Assembly: GCA_020638365.1 (NCBI GenBank)
Contig: JACKIQ010000006.1
Span: forward strand, 7,411-71,410
DNA from: Rhodospirillales bacterium
Lineage (GTDB): Bacteria; Pseudomonadota; Alphaproteobacteria; Micavibrionales; Micavibrionaceae
Direction: 5' to 3'
DNA: 64,000 bases
Both the position numbers and the translations under genes were made by a program. A model generated the notes under the pieces. It was not told the origin of the DNA. It ran no database searches and saw nothing but the letters and a program-made list of their open reading frames with translations. Within the stretch, counting starts at the first letter, position 1, and each line of letters starts with the position of its first letter. Positions 7,149 to 15,021 of the stretch are shown piece by piece.

Positions 7149-7803
7149 AACTTTCCGATTTTTCAGGCACGGAGCATGAAGGTAAAGTTTTTTGTTGTTC
7201 CATCGTACGATTGTAATAGTCCAAATCCGAAGGTTCTTCGATCTCCAAAACTCCGTTCTTGTTCCTTAATATGAAATTTTTATGGCCCCATACATAAAAA
7301 ATCTCGCCTTCCTTTTCGCCGTATATGTCCATGTTCAGCCTGTACCTGACGTTCTCACGCAGATTCATAGGCGGCGCAACTATGTCCATTCCGTCTATCG
7401 GCTCTCCATAGGTAATTTCTTCGGGGAGTTCGATATATTCTATGTCACTCTTCTTTTTGCCTCTTATTAAAACTAGCCCTTGTAACGCATCCGGGTCGCG
7501 GTAGGCCTTGCTGGTTAGTTCCCAAAGCGGTTGCCATTTAAACGGGTTTTGAGCGTGGCCATCCCAATCGGTTACGGCAAGATGAGTGATATACAGGTTT
7601 TCGAAGGTTACTTGTTTTTCTGTGTTTTCAACTCCCCGAATATCATCGGTAATTTCATAGTCGGAAAATTTGATCCGGTCATTTTTCAGGGCTATTGAAG
7701 GGGTAAATGAGTAACTCGATTGCGGTAAACGACAGGCGATAAGGCAGCCCGATAAGGTCATGCAGCACAAAAGAAGCGATATCAGTTTTATCGCGTTTAC
7801 CAT
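6919..7803 (-). CDS. Lipoprotein of unknown function, 3' end probably frameshifted
   Basis: 294 residues as read. An N-terminal lipoprotein signal ends in TLSGC (Cys20). The next 190 residues look like a normal secreted beta-rich domain (TFENLYITHLAVTDWDGHA, IEYIELPEEITYGEP, ENVRYRLNMDIYGEKEG). The last 75 residues turn Cys/Arg-rich and lie out of frame over the next gene, which suggests they are not native. Adding one A to the A-run at about 7177-7182 gives a stop at 7163, 15 bp before the next start. The gene starts 2 bp after the M3 peptidase stop. Confidence 0.7.
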   Translation of the reverse strand: MVNAIKLISLLLCCMTLSGCLIACRLPQSSYSFTPSIALKNDRIKFSDYEITDDIRGVENTEKQVTFENLYITHLAVTDWDGHAQNPFKWQPLWELTSKAYRDPDALQGLVLIRGKKKSDIEYIELPEEITYGEPIDGMDIVAPPMNLRENVRYRLNMDIYGEKEGEIFYVWGHKNFILRNKNGVLEIEEPSDLDYYNRTMEQQKTLPSCSVPEKSESCGKCTAPEPQNNFGSTCTLPLCGQLCGWGCFRQKIRLRKRPLPRLPSWKNGFILCRNTSHRIQRIRRDRVQALNGF

Positions 7804-7804
7804 C

Positions 7805-9858
7805 TTAAGCCGCTTTCTTTTTCTCCGCCTTTAGCAATCCTTCGCGTCTGAGCAGGGCGTCGGGGTCGGCGTCGCGGCCCCGGAAATTGCGATAGAGCAC
7901 CGCCGGATCTTCGGAGCCGCCGCTGGCCAAAAGCTTGCGGTAGGCTTGTGCGCTGGCGGTGTCGTACAATCCCTTTTCCTTGAACAGTTCGAACGTGTCG
8001 GCGTCCAGCACTTCGGCCCATTTATAGCTGTAATACCCCGCCGAATAGCCCCCGGCGAAGATATGGCCGAAGGAGGTGGAGATCGGCCCGGCGAGGCGCG
8101 GGAAGAGGGCGCAATCCTTGATCGCGGCATCTTCGAATTCCGCCACGTCCGTTATTTTCTCCGGGTTTTTGGTGTGCCAGGCCATGTCCAGTTGGGCGAG
8201 GCTCATTTGCCTTAGGCCGCCCCAGCCGACCATGTAATTCTGGGCCTTGTTCAATTTCTCCACCAGCTTGGCGGGGATTTTTTCGCCCGTTTGGTAGTGC
8301 GTGGCAAAGGTATCCAGCACGGATTTTTCGTAGCACCAGTTTTCCTGCAACTGCGATGGCAGTTCCACAAAGTCCCAGCGCACGTTGGTTCCGGCCAGTG
8401 CGCGGTATGTGACGTTTGAGAGCAGGCCGTGGATGGCGTGGCCCATTTCATGATAAAGCGTCGTGACCTCGCCATGTGTGAGGAGGGAGGGTTTATCCTT
8501 CGTCGGTTTGGTGAAGTTGCAGACGATGGCCACCACGGGCGTTCGACCTTGCCTCTCCAGAGGCCCTGATTTCTATAGGTGGTCATCCATGCGCCCTGAT
8601 TTTTCCCGGTGCGGGGTGGAAATCGGCAAAGAAGGTGCCCACGAAGGCGCCGTCTGCGCTGTTGACTACGTCGAAGACCTGCACGTCCTTGTGCCAGAGC
8701 GGGTATTTGCCTTCGGTCTTCACGAATTTGATGCCGAAGAGCTTGCTGAAATGATCGAAGCAGCCGGTGAGCACCTTTTCGAGCGAGTAGTAGGGGCGGA
8801 AATCCTCGGAGGTGAAGTCGAAGAGTTTCTTGCGGAGCTTTTCGGAGTAGTAGCCGACATCCCACGGCATGAGTTCTGCCAGCCCGTGTTCCTTGGCGGC
8901 GTATTTCTTGAGCTTGGCGAGGTCCTTTTTCGCGGCGGGTTTGTAGACCTTCTTGAGCTTTTTCAGGAAGGCGAGGACTTCGTCGGGGATTTGGCCATGC
9001 GTTCTTCGAGAACGTAGTGCGCGTGGGTCTTGTAGCCCAGAAGTTTCGCGCGTTCGCGTTTCAGCCTGACGATTTCGAGGATGATGGCGGAGTTGTCATA
9101 TTGATCTTTCCATGCCTTGGACGCGTTGGCGCGCCAGATTTTCTCGCGCAATTCGCGGTTGTCGGCGTATTGCAGGAAGGGCCGAAGCTGGGGTAATCGA
9201 GCGTGAAGAGCCACTTGCCCGCGCAGCCCTTTTCCTCGGCGGCGTGGGCGGCGCTTTCGATGGCGCTGTCGGGGAGGCCGGAGAGGTCCTTTTCGTCGTC
9301 GATGAGGAGTTCGAACGCTTCCGTCGCCTTGACCGTATTCTGCATGAAGGCGGGGGTGAGGGTGGAGAGGCGTTCGGATATTTCGCGAAGGCGCTCCTTT
9401 TTCTTTTTGCTGAGCTTGGCGCCGCCGCGCACGAAGCCCTTCCATGTTTCCTCCAGCAGGGTCTTCTGCTCGGGGGTGAGGTTGAGGCTTTCGCGCTTTT
9501 CATAGACCTCATCGACGCGCTTGAAGAGCTTGGCGTCCAAGATCACGTCGTTGGAGAATTTCGCGCCCAACGGCCCTATTTCGGCGGCCAGCGCGTGCAG
9601 TTCGTCTCCGCCGGTCGCGGAGAGTTGGTTATAGAAGGCGGCGGTGACCTGATCTATCGTTTCGGAGGCGGTTTCGAGGGCGACCAGCGTGTTTTCGAAA
9701 TCCGGCTCGGCCTTGTTTTTCTTTATTTTCTCGATGTTCGTGCGCGCCTCCTCTATTCCCGCCTTCAGGCCGGGGAGGTAATGTTCCGTCTTGATCCGGT
9801 CGAAGGGCGGGGCCTGATTGGGGAGGGCGGATTTTTCTAGAAGAGGATTATTCGACAT
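7805..9858 (-). pseudogene. dcp: M3-family peptidyl-dipeptidase (Dcp-like), four frameshifts
   Basis: The M3 zinc oligopeptidase family cleaves short peptides in the cytosol or periplasm. The N-terminal third (9858 to about 9183) starts SNNPLLEKSALPNQAPPF, as in Dcp. The remainder is spread over shifting frames: FLQYADNRELREKIWR, then PWDVGYYSEKLRKKLF, then GAWMTTYRNQ, then the zinc motif HEMGHAIHG (8440-8452) with GTN..DFVELPSQ downstream. Frame changes fall near 9180, 8990, 8613 and 8538, each repaired by one added G/C. With four bases added the length is 2058 nt, exactly 685 codons plus stop, the normal family size. Either a recent pseudogene or a sequence error. Confidence 0.85.
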
Positions 9859-10019
9859 CGGGAAACCCCTGTTAAGAAACGCTGATAAAGGATTGATACG
9901 ATAATTTTTGACAAAGCCAAGGCATTTTTGTTACTTTCGCTCCTTTTCTCCGTACACGGGAAAAGGAAGGCGTTGGCTGAGTTTAGCGCTTTTCCCGTTG
10001 TAATGTAATGGAGAAAAAC
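9859..10019. promoter_or_regulatory. Divergent intergenic region
   Basis: 161 bp between the divergent M3 peptidase and the 247-residue unknown gene. AT-rich compared with its flanks and must carry promoters for both directions, but I cannot assign -35/-10 boxes with confidence. The GGAG at 10010-10013 is the ribosome site for the start at 10020. Confidence 0.4.
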
Positions 10020-10763
10020 ATGAAAGATTTTTCTATTAAACTTGCAGACAGCACACGCAGCACTTTGGCCAAGTTGGTCTGTGCGTTTCCTCAAGATCTG
10101 CGCGAAGATGTGCTGGACGTCTGGTTGCGGCAAATACGTTCTGATGATGCTTACCAAGCCTCGCCTGTTGTTGTTCGGGGTGGGTATCAGGTTCAGGAAT
10201 TACTTAATGCTTGGGACGCTTTGTATCCTGAAAGCGTATTTGCATATTTGCCTAAACAGGATGGCTATAATGTGAGCGCTTCGCCTTTCAGAGTGAACGG
10301 GGAGGACGTAAGGGTTCCTTACCGTTTGTATTTCCCCGATCTTGACGACGGCGACTTACTTTCTCTGAACGAACGGCAGAGAGCTATTCTTTGCTGTATC
10401 TATACGCGCAATTATGATGGGTTTGTTCGCCAGAAATATTTGCGGCAATTGATGGGTGCCAAGGATGAGTGGGTTTTGCCTTATGTTCTTGCACTTGTCG
10501 GGGAGTATGTTAGTGAAATCAATGAGGTTATTTTTCAGAACATAGGACAGATCAACGTCGAAAGTGTACAGAAGTTTATGAGTGAAAATGAAGCTTTCCG
10601 CGATCTTTTGGAGCAGCGCGTTATTAGTTATTGGGATTGCTATTACAGGTCAGATTGTGATTTGGAGGATTGTGTTTCTGTGCGTGTTTTAAAAGCTTTA
10701 GGACTGTGGACGCGCAAGAGGTGTTTATTACGCTATGGGAAAAAAACTAAAGGGCTTTTGTAG
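10020..10763 (+). CDS. Hypothetical cytosolic protein
   Basis: 247 residues, no signal peptide or membrane segment. The start at 10020 is preferred because GGAG sits 6 bp upstream; an in-frame ATG at 10008 would overlap that site. It begins MKDFSIKLADSTRSTLAKLV and is rich in Tyr, Asp and aromatic residues (DDGDLLSLNERQRAILCCIY). Codon use is more AT-rich than the neighbouring mnm genes, with many TTT, TAT and AAT codons, which hints at a different origin. No recognised domain. It ends 13 bp before the mnmD start. Confidence 0.7.
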   Translation: MKDFSIKLADSTRSTLAKLVCAFPQDLREDVLDVWLRQIRSDDAYQASPVVVRGGYQVQELLNAWDALYPESVFAYLPKQDGYNVSASPFRVNGEDVRVPYRLYFPDLDDGDLLSLNERQRAILCCIYTRNYDGFVRQKYLRQLMGAKDEWVLPYVLALVGEYVSEINEVIFQNIGQINVESVQKFMSENEAFRDLLEQRVISYWDCYYRSDCDLEDCVSVRVLKALGLWTRKRCLLRYGKKTKGLL

Positions 10764-10776
10764 GACAGGGTTGCTG

Positions 10777-11469
10777 ATGAAAAGTGTGCCAAGGTCAGAG
10801 CGTTTTGACGATGTATATTTTTCCGCCGAAGACGGGCTGGCGGAGACGCTGCACGTTTTTCTGGAGGGGAATTCGTTGACGGCGCGGTGGGAGGATCGCG
10901 ATTTCCGGGAGACTTTTACGATCGCAGAGACGGGGTTCGGGACGGGGCTGAATTTTCTGGCCGCGTGGGAGTTATGGAGCCGTCTGCGTGTGCAAAATAA
11001 TCCGCGACGGCTCGAATTTATCTCGGTTGAGAAATATCCGGTAAATAGCGGTTTTATAAAAGATGTTTTATCCGGCTGGCAGGATGAATTTGGTGATTTG
11101 TTGATGCGCTTTTGCGATTTATATCCCGTGCCGAAGACGGGGATGCATGTGATTGATGCGGCGGAGGATGTGCGTCTGACGCTTTATATCGGGGATGTGG
11201 CGGAGGTTCTGCCGAAGATCGAGGCGCGTGTGGATGCGTGGTTTCTGGACGGGTTCAAGCCGGCGAGCAATCCGGAGATGTGGACGGCGGATGTTTTCGC
11301 GCAGATGGCGCGGCTCAGTCATGCCGGGACAAGCTTTGCGACGTTTACAGCGGCGGGCGAAGTGCGGCGCGGGTTGCAGGCGGCGGGGTTCGAGGTCCAC
11401 AAGGTGCAGGGCTTTGGGCGAAAACGTGATATGCTGAGCGGCGTTTTCACAGGGGGCGTTGCATCATGA
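10777..11469 (+). CDS. mnmD: tRNA mnm5s2U34 methyltransferase, stand-alone MnmC N-domain (MnmD)
   Basis: 230 residues matching the methyltransferase half of MnmC, which methylates 5-aminomethyl-2-thiouridine at the tRNA wobble base using S-adenosylmethionine. The SAM loop AETGFGTGLNFL and the family motif WFLDGFKPASNPEMW are both present. A frame start at 10735 would overlap the preceding gene, so the ATG at 10777 after AGGACAGG is preferred. In E. coli this domain is fused to the oxidase; here the two are separate genes overlapping by 4 bp (ATGA at 11466). Confidence 0.93.
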   Translation: MKSVPRSERFDDVYFSAEDGLAETLHVFLEGNSLTARWEDRDFRETFTIAETGFGTGLNFLAAWELWSRLRVQNNPRRLEFISVEKYPVNSGFIKDVLSGWQDEFGDLLMRFCDLYPVPKTGMHVIDAAEDVRLTLYIGDVAEVLPKIEARVDAWFLDGFKPASNPEMWTADVFAQMARLSHAGTSFATFTAAGEVRRGLQAAGFEVHKVQGFGRKRDMLSGVFTGGVAS

Positions 11470-12515
11470 AAATCGCGATCCTTGGCGGGGGGCTGGCAGG
11501 CACAGCGTGCGCCTATATTTTCAAAAAGCACGGTTTGGAGCCGGTGATTTACGAGGCGGGGGCGAGTCTTGGCCCCGGTGCGTCGGGGAACCGCGTCGGG
11601 CTTTACAATCCGCGTTTTACTGCCGAGAAGGGGCCGGAGGAGGAATTTTTTTCCGGTGCGTTTTTTGCGGCGCTGGAGGTTTTTGAACGGCTGGAGGGGA
11701 TCGCGTGGAACCCTTGCGGGGCTTTGCATTTGGTCAATGATGAGAAGAAGGCGAAGCGTTTTCCGCAGACCGTTCAAAACTGGGGCTGGGGCGCGGATGC
11801 GATGCGGATGGTGAAGGCCGCCGAAGCGTCGGAGATTGCCGGGATTACGATTGAATATGACGCGCTTTACCTTTCGGGGTCGGGGACGGTATCGCCGCGC
11901 CTGCTGTGTGAGGCCTATGCGCGGGGGGTGGAGGTGCATCTGAATCATCCCGTTGAAAACCTTTCGGATATTCAGGCGGATGCGATTGTTCTGGCCGGGG
12001 GGATGGGGCTGGCGCATTTCCCGGAGGCCGCGCATCTGCCGCTGCGCGCAGTGCGGGGGCAGGTGACCTATATCGAGCATAGCGCGGAGACGCTCAAGCT
12101 GCGCTGCACGATCGGTTACGGGGGCTATGTGACGCCGGTGGTCGAGGGGATTCATTGCGTGGGGTCGACGTTTCAGCGCTGGCTGGATCACAGCGAGATT
12201 ATCGGGCAGGACGATCTGGACAATATCATGCGGTTGCATGCCCATGTGCACGCGTTCCGGGGGCTGCACACGGTCGAGGGGCAGCGGGCGGCGGTGCGTA
12301 CGACTGCGCCGGACCATTTCCCGGTTGTGGGGGCGCTGAACGATATGTTGGATGGGGGGCGGAAGATTTATGTCTCCACCGCGCACGGGTCGCACGGGAT
12401 TTTGAGTTCGCTACGGGCGGCGCAGTACCTTGCGGGGTTGCTGTCGGATCAGGCGGATTATGATTTTTCGGAGGATTTGAAGGCGAAGCTGTCGCCGGGA
12501 CGTTTTAAGGCTTAG
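11466..12515 (+). CDS. mnmC: FAD-dependent cmnm5s2U34 oxidoreductase, stand-alone MnmC C-domain
   Basis: 349 residues of the DAO-type FAD fold. It opens with the dinucleotide motif ILGGGLAGTACAY and continues with GPGASGNRVGLYNPRF, the MnmC(o) signature that positions the flavin. GLHTVEGQRAAVRTTAPDHFPVVG and the STAHGSHGI loop near the end are also typical. It oxidatively removes the carboxymethyl group from cmnm5s2U34 so that MnmD can methylate the amine. Coupled translation with mnmD through an ATGA overlap fits the two-step reaction. Confidence 0.93.
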   Translation: MKIAILGGGLAGTACAYIFKKHGLEPVIYEAGASLGPGASGNRVGLYNPRFTAEKGPEEEFFSGAFFAALEVFERLEGIAWNPCGALHLVNDEKKAKRFPQTVQNWGWGADAMRMVKAAEASEIAGITIEYDALYLSGSGTVSPRLLCEAYARGVEVHLNHPVENLSDIQADAIVLAGGMGLAHFPEAAHLPLRAVRGQVTYIEHSAETLKLRCTIGYGGYVTPVVEGIHCVGSTFQRWLDHSEIIGQDDLDNIMRLHAHVHAFRGLHTVEGQRAAVRTTAPDHFPVVGALNDMLDGGRKIYVSTAHGSHGILSSLRAAQYLAGLLSDQADYDFSEDLKAKLSPGRFKA

Positions 12516-12525
12516 GAGTGCTGTG

Positions 12526-12788
12526 ATGGTTCGTTTAAAGAGCTGAAAACCATACTTGAGAGGGACGATGTTGCGGATGTTCGGATTATGGTGACTCAGT
12601 ATGACGGCGGTGAGGAATGGCCGTTCTCAGAAACTGTTTTTTTTGTTACATCTGCAACACCCGAAGAGATTACGGAATAGCTTGGTGAGCTTTATGCGCC
12701 TGACGATGTTTGGGTCGATGATTTTTCGAGAGCAGAGAAGATTGATTTACCCGATGGAATGCATGCCGTTGCGGCTTGGTGGGATTAA
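12526..12788 (+). pseudogene. Broken small gene, one frameshift and one in-frame stop
   Basis: A plausible start ATG at 12526 has GGAG 7 bp upstream but runs out after six codons (MVRLKS). One base added near 12533 opens a frame reading KELKTILERDDVADVRIMVT, then EEWPFSETVFFVTSATPEEI, then a TAG at 12678, then LGELYAPDDVWVDDF and DGMHAVAAWWD to TAA at 12788. With the added base the length is 88 codons. The TAG most likely replaces TGG (Trp). The protein-like composition on both sides of the stop argues that this was a real 87-residue protein. Family not recognised. Confidence 0.6.
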
Positions 12789-12800
12789 AGAGGCTATCTT

Positions 12801-13094
12801 ATGGAAATCGCAAGTAGATTTAGGATTTTCGTCCTGTTTTTTTGTGTTTTTGTAATTGTTTACGAAATCTTACTGTTTTTCTTTCATGATGAAAGCTGTG
12901 GAGACAGAAAAAGACGGATTCCAGCCATGCGTGATTTTATGAAGCGGTACTTTTCTTGCGACGAGGGCAGTACGGCGATCGAATACAGCCTGATCGCCAC
13001 GGGTATTTCCATTGCTATTGTCGTCGTGGTTTATCTTATCGGTGAAGATGTTACGGGTCTTTATGAAGGTTTAATCGGACTTTTCACCTCTTAG
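12801..13094 (+). CDS. Flp-type pilin with an extra N-terminal hydrophobic segment
   Basis: The last 55 residues (from an internal ATG at 12927) form a standard Flp prepilin: MRDFMKRYFSCDEG, then STAIEYSLIATGISIAIVVV, and a short tail. The processing site would follow CDEG. The frame extends up to 12801, where the ATG has GAGG 7 bp ahead, and adds 42 residues including a hydrophobic stretch (FVLFFCVFVIVYEILLFFF). The internal start has no clear ribosome site. Either the true product is the 97-residue form or a small peptide gene has fused to flp. It is about 34 kb from the main Tad locus. Confidence 0.7.
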   Translation: MEIASRFRIFVLFFCVFVIVYEILLFFFHDESCGDRKRRIPAMRDFMKRYFSCDEGSTAIEYSLIATGISIAIVVVVYLIGEDVTGLYEGLIGLFTS

Positions 13095-13118
13095 TTACTG
13101 TTATTTATAAATTTACTT

Positions 13119-13145
13119 AACCCGGATATTTTTATCCGGGTTTTC
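13119..13145 (+). terminator. Rho-independent terminator after the orphan Flp gene
   Basis: Perfect 10-bp stem: AACCCGGATA (13119-13128) with TATCCGGGTT (13133-13142), loop TTTT, followed by a short T tract. Confidence 0.85.
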
Positions 13146-13249
13146 GTTCCGGGTTACATCAGCGATTCAATAACTTTTTTCCGCGCATGAGCGTTCTTCC
13201 TGTGCTAGTCTCGGACGCCTGAATAAGATCGTTTTGTTTAGAGATCGGA

Positions 13250-14392
13250 ATGGGCGATTCCGTTACCATATTTTCCCTGATCGCGGCGTTATTATCCTTC
13301 GTTCTTGTGGCGGGGGGGATTCCGCTGGCGATAAAGTTATCCGTGCGCGCAGGGTTCGTGGATGCGCCGGGGGGAAGGAAGGTTCATGACCATGCGGTCC
13401 CGCCGATCGGGGGGCTGGTCGTTTTTCCGGTTTTTGTCCTGATCTTCGTTTTTTCCGGTTTTGCGGGCGGGACGCACTGGCCGCTGATCGAGGCGCTGGC
13501 GCTGCTGATGGCGGTCGGGGCGGCGGACGATTACAAGCCGATCCAGCCGTGGATCAAATTCGGGGCGCAGATCGTGGCGGCGTGCGTGGTGGTTATTCCG
13601 GGCGGGGCGCAGATCGGGACGCTGGGCGATCTGTTCGGGTTCGGCGGGATATGGCTGGATATCTTTTCCATTCCGTTCTCGATTGTCGCCATGGTCCTGT
13701 TCATCAACGGGATGAACCTGATCGACGGGGTGGACGGGCTGGCCGGGGGGATCGGGCTGCTCGCCTTTTTATGGTTTATCGCGGCTTGTGTGGCGCGGGA
13801 GAATATCGTGCTTTTGCCGGGGCTGATGATCGTTGCCGGTGGGATGGCCGGGTTTTTACTACACAATATGAGAACGCCCCTGCGGAAAAGGGCTTCGCTG
13901 TTCCTCGGGGATGCGGGGAGTTTGTGTCTGGGGTTGCTGATGGGGTGGTATGCGATCAAGATTGCCGAGTTTCCGGGGCCAACGATGTTGCCGATCTCGG
14001 TGGCGTGGATTATCGGTCTGCCGGTGTTTGACGAGTGTGCGCAGTTCTACCGCCGGGTTCGCGAGGGCAAGCATCCGTTCACGGCGGACCGGGGACACCT
14101 GCACCATCATTTTCTCGATGCCGGGTTTACGCCGGGGCAAACGACGGCGGCTATGCTTGGGATCGTCGCGTTTATGGGGGGCTTTGGCTATTTGGGGATC
14201 GTTCTAGGCATTCCGCAGTTCGTGCTGGCCTATATCTGGATCGCGCTGTTGTTTTCGCACATGGCGCTATCGTACAGGCCGGGTCGGTATGTGAGGCTTG
14301 TCAAGCGGATGCGCGGAAAAGACGGGACTGAAGAGGGGAGCCTAGCGCCTTCTAATACAACACCATCAGAAAAGTCGTCTGGTCGATCATGA
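13250..14392 (+). CDS. Polyprenyl-phosphate sugar-1-phosphate transferase (WecA/MraY family)
   Basis: 380 residues with about ten membrane segments. The family motifs appear in order: MAVGAADDYKP (Asp93-Asp94 pair), NLIDGVDGLAGG, FLGDAGSL and the cytosolic loop HPFTADRGHLHHHF. The enzyme moves a sugar phosphate from a UDP-sugar (GlcNAc-1-P in WecA) to undecaprenyl phosphate, starting a surface glycan at the inner membrane. The HIHH-type loop favours WecA/TagO over MraY. The hydrophilic C-terminal tail (about 40 residues) is an add-on. Its 3' end overlaps the convergent membrane protein gene by 41 bp. No other glycan genes lie nearby. Confidence 0.92.
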   Translation: MGDSVTIFSLIAALLSFVLVAGGIPLAIKLSVRAGFVDAPGGRKVHDHAVPPIGGLVVFPVFVLIFVFSGFAGGTHWPLIEALALLMAVGAADDYKPIQPWIKFGAQIVAACVVVIPGGAQIGTLGDLFGFGGIWLDIFSIPFSIVAMVLFINGMNLIDGVDGLAGGIGLLAFLWFIAACVARENIVLLPGLMIVAGGMAGFLLHNMRTPLRKRASLFLGDAGSLCLGLLMGWYAIKIAEFPGPTMLPISVAWIIGLPVFDECAQFYRRVREGKHPFTADRGHLHHHFLDAGFTPGQTTAAMLGIVAFMGGFGYLGIVLGIPQFVLAYIWIALLFSHMALSYRPGRYVRLVKRMRGKDGTEEGSLAPSNTTPSEKSSGRS

Positions 14393-14936
14393 ACATCATG
14401 ATGATGAGATAGGTTGCACCAAAGATCGAAATTTTCAGGCATCTGGAAATGAAAAAAGCATTGACAAGCAAGGAGTAAGCGAGAAGCGTTAATTCCAGTT
14501 GCGAGGCTTCCTCCATTTTATGGTAACCGCTTGTCACCATCCAGTAGAGGGGGGTCCGGGTTATTAACGGAATCACCTGAAGCCAGTTCATGCCGCAGAT
14601 AAGCTGCGGAAAGAAATCCATTTTTTCCAGTCGCTTGCAGAGCCAATACAGTATCAGGATAAAGAGAACGTTGATAAAGACCATGCGGATCGTGTCATTG
14701 TACAACAATACGCCAAGCGGCACGTTATGCAGGCTTTCGATTTCGCCCTTCATGATGGCGATCACGAAAATGTTTACCGAATGACTGAACAGAACAATCC
14801 AGAACGAGCGCATAGCCGTTTCGAGGGTGTTGGGGATCCGTTTTACGCCCTTTTCGAGGAAACACGCGAGTTCAAGGGCACCGGTCAGCCCTTCTTTGAA
14901 CTCGTTTTTTGGGAACCATATTTTAGACGCCGTCAT
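14352..14936 (-). CDS. Multi-pass membrane protein, paralogue A
   Basis: 194 residues with about five hydrophobic segments. It starts MTASKIWFPKNEFKEGLTGALELACFLEKGV, then MRSFWIVLF, NWLQVIPLI and NAFFISRCLKIS. It is a clear paralogue of the gene 86 bp upstream (15022-15609): both share the W-F-P-K start, the AMRSFWI block, the NWLQVIPL block and the FFISR block at the same positions. No family name recognised; the pattern is compatible with small YIP1-like or unknown alphaproteobacterial membrane proteins. Its 3' end overlaps the end of the WecA-like gene. Confidence 0.85.
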   Translation of the reverse strand: MTASKIWFPKNEFKEGLTGALELACFLEKGVKRIPNTLETAMRSFWIVLFSHSVNIFVIAIMKGEIESLHNVPLGVLLYNDTIRMVFINVLFILILYWLCKRLEKMDFFPQLICGMNWLQVIPLITRTPLYWMVTSGYHKMEEASQLELTLLAYSLLVNAFFISRCLKISIFGATYLIIMMFMIDQTTFLMVLY

Positions 14937-15021
14937 TCCTTTAATTTACACGCTCCGGAGTTGCAAGGAACGCTTTTTTGTAGCGGGGCGCGGTTTTTCG
15001 AACAGGGAGTCTTCGCGTTTT

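Noticed and set aside
9112..9840. Long plus-strand open frame of 242 codons
   Set aside because: It is antisense to the M3 peptidase N-terminus, whose protein sequence is clearly family-like; the plus frame has no ribosome site or recognised domain.
7805..9858. Programmed frameshifting in the M3 peptidase gene
   Set aside because: Four shifts, each at a different G/C run and without slippery heptamers or stimulatory structures, are not a plausible recoding scheme.
11319..12395. 358-codon open frame on the minus strand
   Set aside because: Antisense to mnmC, which has complete family motifs.
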